Notes under the pieces: generated by a model
Told to the model about the DNA's origin: nothing
Seen by the model: the letters and a program-made list of their open reading frames with translations, nothing else
The model's database searches: none
NCBI GenBank assembly: GCA_025667525.1
Contig: CM046882.1
Location: 505,122,792 to 505,186,791, forward strand
Direction: 5' to 3'
Source of the DNA: Glebionis coronaria
Taxonomy: Eukaryota; Streptophyta; Magnoliopsida; Asterales; Asteraceae
Length of the DNA: 64,000 nucleotides
In this document: positions 1 to 10,049 of the stretch, one piece after another
Numbering within the stretch: position 1 is the stretch's first letter
Layout: each line of letters starts with the position of its first letter
Position numbers and translations under genes: made by a program

Positions 1-611
1 CAGTAGCCTAATCCTCCTCCTCCTCATCCTCCAGCAACATTGGTCACATGGCTGGATAGATTCAATAAGCTACGCCCTCGAGCTTTCGAGAGAACAGATA
101 GCCCTAGTGAAGCTGAAAGCTGGTTGGCTCACATTGAGAAGATCTTCGATGCCATGGGCTGTGACCCCGTCTTCAAGTCGAGGTTGGCCTGCTACCGGTT
201 CGAAGGTGATGTGCTATTATGGTGGACGACACTGAAGCAGTCTGTGGGAGGTGATGCTTGGGTGGATGGTTTGACTTGGGCTTAGTTCAGGGATAGGGTG
301 ATGGAACAGTTCTTTCCCAAGTCTGAGCAAGACAAGTTAAAGAGAGAGTACCATGGAATCCGACAAAGAGCTGGAAAGAATGACAACGAGTTCATGCAGC
401 GCTTTCTTCGTTTAGCTGGTTTCCTTGGTGCAGCAGTAGGTACTCCCGAAGAGCAAGCATACCACTTCCGGTGGGCTCTTCGTACATCGGTCGCAAACAA
501 CTTGGTGTGTGCTACGTTCAACATGGTGGCATAAGTGGCCGATGCAACACGTAAGATGGAGATGCTGCAAGAAAGAGAAGAGTTTGGGGAGGCAGAGAGA
601 CCCGAGAAGAG

Positions 612-696
612 GTAAACATTCGTATTCAGCGGTGATCAAACCGTATTCTTTCAGTATATGTAAATAATTTCATCTCTTTTAAACTGTATCTTTCAG
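612..696 (+). other. Intron-like insertion 1 in gag (85 bp)
   Basis: The segment starts GTAAAC, ends in a pyrimidine-rich stretch and ATCTTTCAG, and is AT-rich with stops in the gag frame. Joining 611 to 697 restores an arginine codon split after two bases and continues the basic gag linker. Length and composition suit a small plant intron. Confidence 0.7.
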
Positions 697-846
697 GCAG
701 AAGACTGGGGACCGGTCTCAGCCGGCTACTCAGCAACAGTCTACTCAGCCCAAGGAAAACTGTCAGACTCACGACCGTTCTGCTACAGATAAGCGTGGCG
801 GTAATGATAATTACCGTAACAACGCTAGAAACTCCAACAACAGCAG

Positions 847-922
847 GTCCTTATACTTACTCATTTTCTATGATTACATGCTATAGTTCTTAATTCTGAC
901 ACATTAGAGAATCTTCTACCAG
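847..922 (+). other. Intron-like insertion 2 in gag (76 bp)
   Basis: GT at 847-848 (weak donor GTCCTT) and TTCTACCAG at the 3' end. Joining 846 to 923 rebuilds an arginine codon, again split after two bases, and continues an N/G/Q-rich linker. AT-rich, with stops in the gag frame. Confidence 0.6.
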
Positions 923-987
923 GAATCATGGTAATGGGAGGGACCAGAACCAGAGAGGTTCACAGCCTAACCGTCCAGCTATCACTG

Positions 988-1061
988 GTATTCCATCTTA
1001 CGAATTATCCGCATTGTCCTTTGTACCTATTATCATGTCTCATGTATATTGTTCTTATCAG
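988..1061 (+). other. Intron-like insertion 3 in gag (74 bp)
   Basis: Starts GTATTC and ends in a pyrimidine-rich tract with TTCTTATCAG. Joining 987 to 1062 moves the reading into the frame that encodes the first cysteine motif at 1109, with one TAG (1067-1069) between. The segment happens to stay open in the upstream frame, so the case rests on boundaries and downstream frame. Confidence 0.55.
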
Positions 1062-1191
1062 CCTCTTAGCCAGCAAGGACACCTTCTGGAGGATATACTC
1101 ATCCTCTTTGCACTACCTGCAATCGTAGGCACCCAGGCCATGTCGCCGCGACAACGACGCATGCTTCAAATGTGGTCTTCCTGGCCATCGC

Positions 1192-1794
1192 ATGAAGGGC
1201 TGCCGCAAGGGCGAGATGGAGGGCACATCGGGACATGCTGATACCAAGCCGCCTCCTACTAGTGGACGCGTTTACACGACATCTCGCGATCAGGCCAACA
1301 AGTCTATAGGTACCATCACTAGAATCTTATATATGTATGGTCAAGCTGCATGTGTTCTATTTGACACGGGTGCTACTCACTCGATCATTTATACTACTTA
1401 TGCTAAGAATGTTAGGATACTCCCCATGCCACTAGAGAATATACTGAATATTTCCACGCCTTTAAGAGACTCTGTACGCATAACACATGTGTACAAAAGC
1501 CTTCCCCCAGAGTTTGATGACAAGATTCGTCCTGTTGACGTACTTCAGCTGCACATTAATGATTTTGACATGATATTGGGCATGGATTGGCTATTCAAGC
1601 ATCATGCTACCATAAACTACCATTCCTATCGAGTCATATTCGGTGATGTTAATGCACCAGAGTACATTTACAACGGGTTCGTACCCGGAAGGTCTGTACA
1701 AGTCATATCAACCCTGCAAGCACGTGCATTACTTTCACATGGTTGTGAGGGCTATCTAGCTACTGTTCATGACATGGATGTTGAATCCCCATAA
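1192..1794 (+). pseudogene. Aspartic protease of Tekay-like element
   Basis: The open stretch continues the gag zinc-knuckle frame. A retropepsin active-site motif, FDTGATHS, lies about 58 residues in (DTG at 1363-1371), followed by a second hydrophobic lobe with an ILGMDWL motif typical of Ty3 proteases. The enzyme would cut the gag-pol polyprotein in the maturing particle. It ends at TAA 1792-1794, and the reverse transcriptase continues in the same frame, so this is one nonsense break and not a gene boundary. The first codon marks a reading-frame segment and not a true start. Confidence 0.88.
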
Positions 1795-3314
1795 ATTCAG
1801 AATCAGCCGATAGTGTCAGAATTTCCAGATGTATTTCCAGAAGAACTTCCGGGCATACCACCTACACGTGAAGTAGAATTTAATATCGAGCTCATCCTAG
1901 GAGTTGAGCCGATTTCTAAGGCTCCTTATCGCATGGCTCCAATAGAGTTGAAGGAGCTGAAAGACCAATTTCAAGAACTTCTTGAACGAGGCTTCATTCG
2001 ACCGAGCGCATCTCCATGGGGCACACCGGTCTTATTTGTTAAGAAGAAGGATGGCAGTATGCGTGTTTGCATAGATTATCGCGAGCTCAACAAGCTCACC
2101 ATCAGGAATAGGTATCCTCTACCACGCATAGATGATCTGTTTGACCAACTCCAAGGGGTCAAACATTTCTCCAAGATTGATCTAAGGTCGGGTTATCATC
2201 AGCTACGGGTTAAAGAGCAGGACATCGCCAAGACTGCTTTTCGTACACGCTATGGCCACTACGAATTTATAGTCATGTCATTTGGCCTTACCAATGCTCC
2301 AGCAGTGTTCATGGATTTGATGAACAGAATCTTTCATGAATTTCTGGACAAGTTCGTCATTGTCTTCATTGACGACATCCTGATATTCTCTAAGTCCAAG
2401 GAGGAACACGAAGGCCATCTTTGTACAGTACTACAGATTCTTCGCCAGAAGCAGTTGTATGCTAAATTCTCCAAGTGTGAGTTCTGGTTAGACAAGGTGG
2501 AATTCTTAGGTCACATTGTATCAGCAGAAGGAATCACGATGGATCCAGCAAAGTTTGAGGCTATTACCAAGTGGCCAAGACCGACATCAGCGACTGAAGT
2601 TCGCACTTTCCTAGGCTTAGCTGGTTACTACCGTGGGTTCGTGGAGAACTTTTCCCGTTTAGCACTACCATTGACCAAGCTAATGCGGAAAGGGGAGAAA
2701 TTCGTTTGGACTGAAGCAAGAGAGAAGAGCTTTGAATACCTAAAGCAGAAGTTAGTATCTGCGCCGATTCTTACTCTCCCATCTGGTACAGGTGGATTTC
2801 AAATCTACAGTGATGCATCGGGGAAGGGACTTGGTTGTGTTCTCATGCAACATGGGAAAGTGATCGCGTACGCTTCACGGCAGCTTAAGCCTTATGAGGA
2901 AAATTACCCTACGCATGACTTGGAACTTGCAGCAGTCGTGTCTGCATTGAAGATATGGAGGCACTACTTGTATGGATAATCATGTGCATTTTCACGGACC
3001 ACAAGAGCTTGAAGTACATCTTCACTCAACGTGATTTGAACCTGAGACAGAGGAGATGGTTAGAGTTGTTGAAGGATTATGACATTAATTTGCAGTATCA
3101 TCCCGGCAAGGCGAATGTAGTGGCAGATGCACTTAGCGGAAAGTCTGGAATGATTAACGACATTAAAATTGAGGAGGAAATTATAAGAGACTTGGAGCGA
3201 CTAGACATTGAGATCATGGTACGTGGACAACACGGTTACTGGGCTAATCTTAGAGTGGAACCCGAGTTACTCTCTAGGATCAAGGAAGCTCAGAAGGATG
3301 ATGGTGAAATCTAG
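1795..3314 (+). pseudogene. Reverse transcriptase and RNase H of Tekay-like element
   Basis: A Ty3-type reverse transcriptase runs from about 1813: [16 protein letters not shown] fingers, an [10 protein letters not shown] motif, and the catalytic FIDD box at 2365-2376. The connection region leads to RNase H ([13 protein letters not shown] near 2810; [10 protein letters not shown]). A one-base shift at about 2977-2986 moves the reading to the third frame, where the domain resumes with [13 protein letters not shown] and [12 protein letters not shown] at 3312-3314 breaks the frame before the integrase. Together these domains would copy the RNA and remove the template. The catalytic aspartates are present, but the nonsense and frameshift breaks make it non-functional. 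Confidence 0.92.
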
Positions 3315-4754
3315 GTGATAATTCAGAATTTGGAGAAGCAGACGGAATATCGAGTAGACGCATATGGTATCTTATGGCAGGGCACGAGACTTTGTGTTCC
3401 TGACGACCAAGAACTCTGGGAAGCAGTGTTAGCTGAGGCTCATAGCTCCCCATTCTCTATTCATCCTGGTTCGGCCAAGATGTACCATGACATGAAGCAA
3501 TACTTTTGGTGGAGTGGTATGAAACAGGATGTTGCGACTTACATCTCCAAATGTCTTACCTGCCAGCAGGTTAAGATCGAGCATCAGCGATCTGGCGGCC
3601 TTCTTCAACCGTTAGATATTCAAGAGTAGAAGTGGGACGAAATCACCATGGATTTTGTTACCAGTATTCCGCAGACAAAGAGGAAGCACGATGCGATTTG
3701 GGTTATCGTTGATCGACTTACCAAGTCAGCTCATTTCTTACCGATCCGCAAGGAAGATTCGGTCAGTAAACTCGCCGATACTTACAAGAAGGAGATCATG
3801 AGACTTCATGGTGCTCCATACAGCTTCGTCTCAGACAGAGATCCTCGGTTTACTTCGCGATTCTGGAGAAGTCTACAGAAAGCTTGGGGTACAAAACCTA
3901 AGCTTAGCACGGCTTTTCATCCTCAAACAGACGGGCAATCGGAGCGAACGATTCAGACATTAGAAGACATGTTGAGATCATGTGCGTTGGAATGGACGGG
4001 AGATTGGGACGACTACATCTATTTGGTAGAGTTTGCATACCACAACAGTTGGCACGCAAGTATCAAGTGTGCTCCATTCGAGATGTTGTATGGCAGAAAG
4101 TGATGCGCCCCAATCTGCTGGGATCAGGTTGGTGAGCGAACACTTGAAGGACCATAAATGATTGAGTTGACCAACGAGAGGGTCGCAGTAGCTAAGCAGA
4201 AACTACAAGAAGCACGGTCACGTCAGAAGAGTTATGCAGACAAGGATCGTAGGGACTTACACTTTAACGTAGGAGATCACGTTTTCCTTAAGGTTTCGCC
4301 AACACGTGGGGTTAGACGTTTTGGAATCAAAGGGAAGCTCAGTCCTTGATTCATCGGATCGTTTGATGTCATTGAGTGAGTCGGTGAAGTATCTTACCGT
4401 TTAGCGTTACCTCCACAGCTTTCTCATGTTCACGATGTTTTTCATGTGTCCTTACTCAGAGGGTACATGTATCATCCCCTTCACATGGTTCAATATCCAC
4501 TGGAACAGATTCGTGAAGATCTCACTTTCATAGAAGAACCCGAACGAGTTCTTGACAGACAAGAACGAGTCATCAGAAGGAAGACGATTCCATTCGTCAA
4601 AATCCTTTGGAGGGATCATACCGAGCGGGAAGCCACTTGGGAGACAGAGGAGTCTATCCGGGCTTCTTACCCTCATTTCATATTTTGGATTCGGGTATGT
4701 TCTTCTTTTCCAGTTAACATTATCTATAATTCGGGGACGAATTATTCTTTTTAG
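3315..4754 (+). pseudogene. Integrase with C-terminal chromodomain-like tail
   Basis: The third frame encodes an HHCC zinc domain (H..H then CLTCQQVK near 3550-3570), then the DDE core: D in the ITMDFVTS segment (3648 on), D in SDRDPRF (about 3832), and E in HPQTDGQSERT (about 3950). The C-terminal GPY-like region reads SHVHDVFHVSLL, followed by a chromodomain-like tail (4446-4754) with VKILWRDHTEREATWE and YPHF. In-frame stops lie at 3627-3629, 4101-4103, 4155-4157, 4347-4349 and 4377-4379. Four of the five (all but the TAA at 4155-4157) are TAG or TGA in contexts where TGG or CGA would be expected, consistent with C-to-T decay. Chromodomains in this lineage are thought to steer insertion into heterochromatin. 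Confidence 0.9.
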
Positions 4755-4765
4755 GGGGGGAGAGT
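4751..4765 (+). promoter_or_regulatory. Polypurine tract of Tekay-like element
   Basis: A purine run with seven consecutive G's and AGAG sits directly before the first base of the 3' LTR (TGTAAAAC at 4766). This is where plus-strand DNA synthesis would be primed. Confidence 0.85.
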
Positions 4766-5536
4766 TGTAAAACCCGCATACTTTTACCATGAATAGTACC
4801 CTTATAATCGTACGTACATGATTAGAACTTTCCTTGTTTAACACGTATACGTTTCACGAATATGAATTTCAAGTATTACGTACGTGTTATGACATGATAA
4901 GTATTTATTACGTATTAAAACACGATAATTATTATCCACAATAATTATAATCACGAACATGAAAATCATGAACGTAAATAATCACGAACTTATTATTATG
5001 TATTTACGTATAATTATTACGATTACGTATAAATATAAATTACGACACGAACGAACAATAATTAAATCACGTAAACACGACATGATAACACGTAAATAAA
5101 TACAACACGAAAAATCTACGGGTTCCCCATGTGGGGCCAACATAGGCGCGACATAGAACAAGGAGTGGGCCAAGCCCACTTTAAAATTTAACAAAAAGGA
5201 AAAAGGAAGGAATAGATTTTCATAATTATAGAGAATTAAAAAAAATCAAAAACCCTGCTCCTCCTTTTCTCCTCTTGGCCGCCGCATAGTAACCACCACA
5301 AGGGGGTGTTTGTTGATCTTGGTAGATCCAATTTGTTGCAAGGTTGTTCGTGTTAGTAATTTCCTTTTGATCCACGAATCGGTAATCTTCTTAAACCTTT
5401 TCTTATAATTATTTATTAGATCTAAAAACATTAAATCATGGGGTTATTAAAAACAAGTTAATAAACATGTAGATCTAATCAAGTGGGGTTAAAAACATAT
5501 GGTTTAAGGGGGTGTTTTGGTTCGGCTAATGGGTGA

Positions 5537-5598
5537 ACCGAGAGCAAGGCTCTCGGTGGTTGTGTGATCACCACCAACCGAGACCACAAGGTCTCGGT
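5537..5598 (+). other. Hairpin cluster in Tekay LTR
   Basis: Two perfect 9-bp stems, ACCGAGAGC/GCTCTCGGT (5537-5557) and ACCGAGACC/GGTCTCGGT (5577-5598), flank a 6-bp stem GGTGGT/ACCACC (5555-5575) that overlaps the end of the first stem and so competes with it. The block is GC-rich in an AT-rich LTR. Function unknown. Confidence 0.6.
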
Positions 5599-6034
5599 TT
5601 GGTTTGTGAGGCTCGGCCAAGAGGAACCAAGGGACCCTGACGCATGTCGGGGTTATCCTTGGTGGTCTAGGGGGTCTCGGCTGTAGAACCACACGCACCA
5701 CCGGTTTAGGCCGGTGGCGGTTTGCCATGGTTAAGGGTGTAGATCTGGTTCATGGGGTTCACGGACCGGTTCATGACATATTTAGTTTTAAAACACGGGT
5801 TCGGTTCACGGTTTATTTTCAAGATGAATTATTTATTCTTACAAGTTAAATACTTACAAGATTTATTAAATTAATTTAACATGCTATGTAATTAATTTAA
5901 TTTATAACATATAGTTTATTTAATTTACATGTAATAATTAATAAACTATACTATACACATGACTTAGAATATTAATCAGTAAAACTTAAGTTTATATATT
6001 ATTAGGTTAATAATCTAGTTTATTTCTAATTATA

Positions 6035-6316
6035 GAAACTTTCTATTTTTAGAAACTTATTTAATTAAGGCAGCTAATCTATTTATGAAAACTTTCTAGT
6101 TTTAGAAACTTATTTAATTAAGGCAGCTAATCTATTTATGGAAACTTTCTATTTTTGGAAACTTTCTATTTTTGGAAACTTTCTATTTTTGGAAACTTTC
6201 TATTTTTGGAAACAATCTATTTTTGGAAACTTTCTATTTTTTGGAAACTTTCTGTTTTTGGAAACTTTCTATTTTTGAAACTTTCTATTTTAGGAAACCT
6301 GCTGTTTTTAGAAAGT
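6035..6316 (+). repeat. Nested tandem repeats (53 bp, then 17 bp)
   Basis: Two adjacent 53-bp copies (6035-6087 and 6088-6140) contain TTAATTAAGGCAGCTAATC. They are followed by about ten copies of a 17-bp unit, GAAACTTTCTATTTTTG, with small length changes up to about 6316. The 17-bp unit is itself the start of the 53-bp unit. This explains the repetitive FWKLSIFGN-type translation here, which is not a gene. Confidence 0.9.
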
Positions 6317-7553
6317 TACTTATTATTACACAACAAGTATAATAATACAAGAAATACAAGTAATACTTAATCAGAATAGACAGAATACAAGATAAACACA
6401 GCATAACGATAAAATCAGTAACACATGACATGAACATATAAAACAAGCTAAGACATGATATAAAACCAATTACGTACTCAGTAATCAGAATACTTATACA
6501 CGTATATTATTTATGTAGCATTAGTGATATCGAAGTAGGACTCTCTTCTGTTCGTCTTCTTCGTTCACTGGACACAAGGTACGGATTCTCCGTCCTTTTA
6601 GTATGGACATTCTTTCCTTATTAGGATTTCCCCGTGTGCAGCCAACTGTTTTCCCCAGTATATGTTTTATATGTTTTGATTGCTTATGTTTAATTAAATG
6701 CCTAAGCCATATACATGCATGACCAGTTTCACCTAGTTATGGAGGTACCATAACCATAACACTGGAGGCACCTGTGTTATGACTTCATCACGGCGGAGTG
6801 ATACCTCGTGGCGTCCCTTCAGCTTTTGGCCATATTATTATTATCATGTGGGGCGTATGGGTGCATCCTAGGTTACATGTCTTCAGCAGATTATTCAGGT
6901 GATGTGGTGTGTGCCTTGCATCCTTCACAAGGAGCTGATCCCTCCTACCTAAAACTTATATTAGTTAGAGGCAGCCCCTCTAATTGCATGACGAGGTCAC
7001 CACTCCAAGTATTCATGCACGTTGATATCTCATGACCTATATTGGCTAATGGTAAACATGCTAAACAGATTTTATAAGATAAACATAAGGCTTTTCAAAC
7101 TATAAAACCAGTTTTACTAAGATATACCAAGTTATCCAGGACTTAGTCTTTTCCACTGCTTTATGCTTATATGCTTATACTATTCATGCTATACTTGTAT
7201 ATTCGTGCACTGAGCGTTATGCTCAGCCGTTTTTCCTTTCATGTTCCCAAAACGGCAAGTACTCAAGGACGCTCGTAGACTTTAAGTGTACGTGCATATG
7301 GATTGGAAGCTTCCTAGCCTTCATTACTTTATGCATTTCTTCATACTTTTGACACTCATTTCTATGGACATTGTTTAGTATTTTCATTTACATTACTTAT
7401 GTTTGTGTGTGATGAGTTCTACTTTGGGGTACCGATGTTTGTTTCTGGTATTTCATTTATGGTCATGTGATGTTTTATACATTTATCCTTGTATGCTTTG
7501 ATGACACGCCATAATCACGCGTGACATTCCATTTATCAAAATAGGGTGTTACA

Positions 7554-7843
7554 TCATTCGTTATATCTGATACTTCAGCAGCAGAAACAGCTCTTCCATC
7601 TTCAGGCTTTGGTTTAAGTTCATCTCTAGTTTGTTGAGCTGCTCTTCATGTTTCTATAGCAGCTTGAATCTTTGCTTCCTTATCGAGTTGATTACCAAAC
7701 TCAATAACTTCCTAAAGAACATAGTTATCAACTTGTAGATATTGCTCAAAGTTGAATTTCCAAACTTCAAAGTTATCAGGATCAAGTATGGGAATTTTGA
7801 GATTGTGATTTGATGATTGTGAGAGTACGGCTGAGGTGGACAT
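7554..7843 (-). pseudogene. copia gag N-terminus, truncated
   Basis: From ATG at 7843 on the minus strand it begins MSTSAVLSQSS and then reads KIPILDPDNFEVWKFNFEQYL. This matches the N-terminal copia gag pattern (K-I-P-x-L...NY/F-x-x-W-x-x-x-x-x-x-L). Two in-frame stops lie near 7711 and 7649. The reading frame is cut at 7554 by the Tekay insertion after about 97 codons. This would have been the capsid domain of the particle. Confidence 0.75.
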
Positions 7844-7915
7844 GATGTTTGGATGATGTTAGATTTTTCAGTGATTTAGGGTTTTTGTGTTCTTTTGATC
7901 AAAGTTCCTCAACAA

Positions 7916-7927
7916 GATCTGATACCA
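7916..7927 (-). promoter_or_regulatory. Primer binding site, initiator Met tRNA type
   Basis: Minus strand TGGTATCAGATC, two bases from the LTR end. It matches the common copia site TGGTATCAGAGC except for one base, and would pair with the 3' end of initiator Met tRNA to start minus-strand DNA synthesis. Confidence 0.85.
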
Positions 7928-7929
7928 CT

Positions 7930-8343
7930 TGGTTGATCCCAAACTTAGATCGATTTAGAACAAAGAACAATGCTAAACACAATATAAGCCAAACTTTCAC
8001 TTTGATTGATAAAACTTGCGTACAATGAAAGTGTAGAAAACGTATATCAAACCCTAATCTAAAGGTCTCCTTTATAGGCACAATGAGCCTTGTACAAAAA
8101 ATAAGTGTGTCAGCTATTCTAGGAAGATATATTGAGATAAACATATAAAATACAATATACATGCATATCTTCCTAACATATAAAAACGCGTTGACTAAGT
8201 AGATTGATATAGCTGGGATTTCCTTTGTCAGCGCTTGAAATTGTCTTATAAGTGCTCATTCTGTCAGCGCTTGAATTACTCTTATCAGCGTCCAAAATCC
8301 TCTTGTCAGCGGCATAGTGGGTTAGCTAATTTTATTCCCAACA
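7930..8343 (-). repeat. 5' LTR of minus-strand copia (414 bp)
   Basis: On the minus strand it starts TGTTGGGAATAAAA at 8343 and ends ATCAACCA at 7930, next to the primer site. The upstream third (8226-8312) holds three to four degenerate copies of a motif around CTGTCAGCGCTTGAA. A possible 5-bp target duplicate is cctca at 8344-8348; its partner is out of view. Confidence 0.82.
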
Positions 8344-8344
8344 C

Positions 8345-8696
8345 CTCATACTCACAAATCCGGAAGGCATGGAATTCACTTATGCCTTGCGTTTTGAATT
8401 CACAACCACAAACAATGAGGCAGAATATGAAGCACTGATCGCGGGTTTAAAAATCACGACCAGGATGGGAGTGTGTAACCTTAAGGCCTACGTGGACTCG
8501 CGGCTGGTCCCAAACCACATCCAGGGAGAGTATAAGGCCAAGGAGGACAACATGATCCAGTATTTGGAAAAGGTTAAGTCACTCATCACCGGCGTTAGGA
8601 AGTTCTCTATCAAGCAAGTACCAAGGGGCGAGAATAAAAAAGGCGGATGCCCTCAGCAAAATCGCGTCTACGAGCTTCGCCCATCTATCCAAACAA
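8345..8696 (+). pseudogene. Tat second RNase H (aRH) fragment
   Basis: Reads LILTNPEGMEFTYALRFEF, NNEAEYEALIAGL and VDSRLV, the pattern of the additional archaeal-type RNase H found after reverse transcriptase in Tat elements; the E-A-E-Y-E-A-L helix and second D are visible. The domain starts mid-sequence because the copia LTR interrupts it at 8344. A homopolymer shift in the A-run at about 8636-8641 moves the reading to the next frame, where the conserved KADALSK-type segment continues. It would help degrade RNA in the RNA-DNA hybrid; here it is dead. Confidence 0.85.
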
Positions 8697-10049
8697 GTGT
8701 TGGTGGAAATACTCAAGGATAAATCCATCACGGGGGAGGAGGTCGCAACAATTGTCGATGAGGAGGGACCTACGTGGGTGACCCCAATCATTAGATACTT
8801 AACAAATAAGATTCTTTCTGATGATGAGACAAAAGCGCGCCGAATCCGTAGGATGTCGCGCCAGTCTGAACTGCGCGACGGTATCCTGTATAAGAGCTCA
8901 TTCTTACAGTCGTGGTTATGATGCATCGGACCATGCCAAGCTAGCTATGTGATTAGTGCAATTCACGAAGGGTCGTATGGCATGCACGCCGGCCCTAGGT
9001 TAGTGGTGGCAAGAGCTTTACGTACAGGCTATTACTGGCCAACTATGCATCAAGACGCACGCAACTTGATCCTCAAATGCAACGATTGTCAAGTACACAG
9101 GCCAGTGCCATGTCACGCACAACAGGAGTTAACACCTATCACAGCCCCATGGCCATTCTAAAAATGGGGAATTGATATAACAGGGCCTTTTCCTGTTGCT
9201 GCGGGAGGCGTTAAGTTCTTAATCGTGGCCATGGACTACTTTACTCGATGGATAGAAGCTAAGGCAGTCGCTACAATCACGGGCAAACAGGTAAAAAAGT
9301 TTGTTTGGGAAAACATTGTATGTCGTTTTGGCTTACCCAAGGAGATTATCTCGGACAATGGAAAGTAGTTCGCGGACAATCCATTCAAATATTGGTGTGC
9401 GGCGTTGAACATCAAACGACGCTTTGCATCAGTCAAGCATCCACAAACCAATGGCTTGGTGGAACGAGCGAATAGAAGCTTAGGTGAAGGGATCAAAGCA
9501 CGCTTAGATGAAAAAAGCGCCAAGTGGGTAGATGAGCTACCACATGTCCTATGGGCACAGAGAACAATGATCAAAACGGCTAATGGGGACACTCCATTTG
9601 CATTAGCCTATGGTACTGAGGCAGTCATACCAACAGAGATTGGAATGCCAACATTCCCTTCGTCGGAGGTTAATGTTGTCACGAACGATGAGGAACACAG
9701 GGTCAACTTAGAATTACTAGAGGAAAAAAGAGAGATAGCAGCCATGAATGAAGCTAAAGCGATGTCGCGGATGAAAGCTTATTACGACTCCAAAGTTAAG
9801 GGCGTTTCCTTTGACCAGGGGATTTTGTGTATCGTACAAACGAGGCAAGCCGTGTGGAGAACACACGAAAATTACAAAGTGGGAAGGACCGTATGAGGTC
9901 GCGGGAGCTTTAGGGCTAGGTGCGTACAAGTTACGTGACATGGATGGCCGTGATTTGGATAGTACATGGAACATATGCAATCTAAAAAATGCTATCTCTA
10001 AAAGGCTACGGCCTCCGCATGGACACTTAGCTATAGACAGCTCCAACAA
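8697..10049 (+). pseudogene. Tat integrase, broken
   Basis: The zinc domain (HEGSYGMHAG...GYYWPTMH...CNDCQVH, 8960-9100) is followed by the DDE core: D in WGIDITGPFP (about 9172), D in ISDNGK (about 9355), and E in HPQTNGLVERANRSLGEG (about 9462). The C-terminal segment KWEGPYEVAGALGLGAYKLRD appears in another frame from 9811. Stops: TGA near 8918-8921, TAA at 9159-9161, TAG at about 9366-9368; two frame changes lie between 9811 and 9890. The enzyme would insert element cDNA. All three acidic residues can be found, but the frame is broken at least five times. Confidence 0.88.

Larger units (their letters stand above)
1..1221 (+). pseudogene. gag of Tekay-like element, broken, with three intron-like insertions
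   Basis: Frame 1 encodes a Ty3 capsid-type gag (retrotransposon gag domain, roughly positions 40-530). In-frame stops lie at 4-6 (TAG), 283-285 (TAG) and 532-534 (TAA). Reading then crosses three GT-AG segments (612-696, 847-922, 988-1061). The flanking exons join in a consistent frame and encode a Q/N-rich basic linker and two cysteine motifs: a CTTC...H motif near 1109 and a CCHC knuckle, CFKCGLPGHRMKGC, at 1162-1203. A further TAG lies at 1067-1069, and a one-base shift near 1146 separates the two cysteine motifs. The protein would coat element RNA in the cytoplasmic particle. The gag type is secure; splicing of the insertions is inferred from boundaries and frame only. Confidence 0.88.
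1..7553 (+). mobile_element. Ty3/gypsy Tekay-like chromovirus, 3' part with 3' LTR
   Basis: The order gag, protease, reverse transcriptase, RNase H, integrase, chromodomain-like tail, polypurine tract, LTR is that of a Ty3/gypsy chromovirus. The C-terminal chromodomain-like segment and the long LTR suggest the Tekay (Del) lineage. The 5' LTR and gag start lie left of the window. The coding part has at least ten in-frame stops and two frameshifts, so it cannot move by itself. The LTR ends TTACA at 7549-7553. The next bases, tcatt (7554-7558), would be the target duplication, but the partner is outside the window. The DNA to the right is a minus-strand copia gag cut off at 7554, so this element inserted into that copia. 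Confidence 0.93.
4766..7553 (+). repeat. 3' LTR of Tekay-like element (2788 bp)
   Basis: Begins TGTAA directly after the polypurine tract and ends TTACA, a perfect 5-bp terminal inverted repeat. No coding sequence is visible; short open stretches inside are chance. Its left 350 bp is rich in ACGT cores, 5537-5598 holds a run of strong hairpins, and 6035-6316 is a two-level tandem repeat. The 5' LTR is outside the window, so insertion age cannot be judged. Confidence 0.9.
7554..8343 (-). mobile_element. Ty1/copia element, 5' LTR and gag start only
   Basis: Read on the minus strand: an LTR starting TGTTGGGAATAAAA, a primer binding site, a short leader and the beginning of a copia gag that stops abruptly at 7554, where the Tekay LTR begins. 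The rest of the element should lie left of the Tekay element, outside the window. On its right the LTR abuts a Tat-clade RNase H reading frame with no gap, so this copia inserted into the Tat element. Confidence 0.85.

Noticed and set aside
6155..6370. A small repetitive protein rich in F, W, L
   Set aside because: It is the translation of the 17-bp tandem repeat in an LTR.
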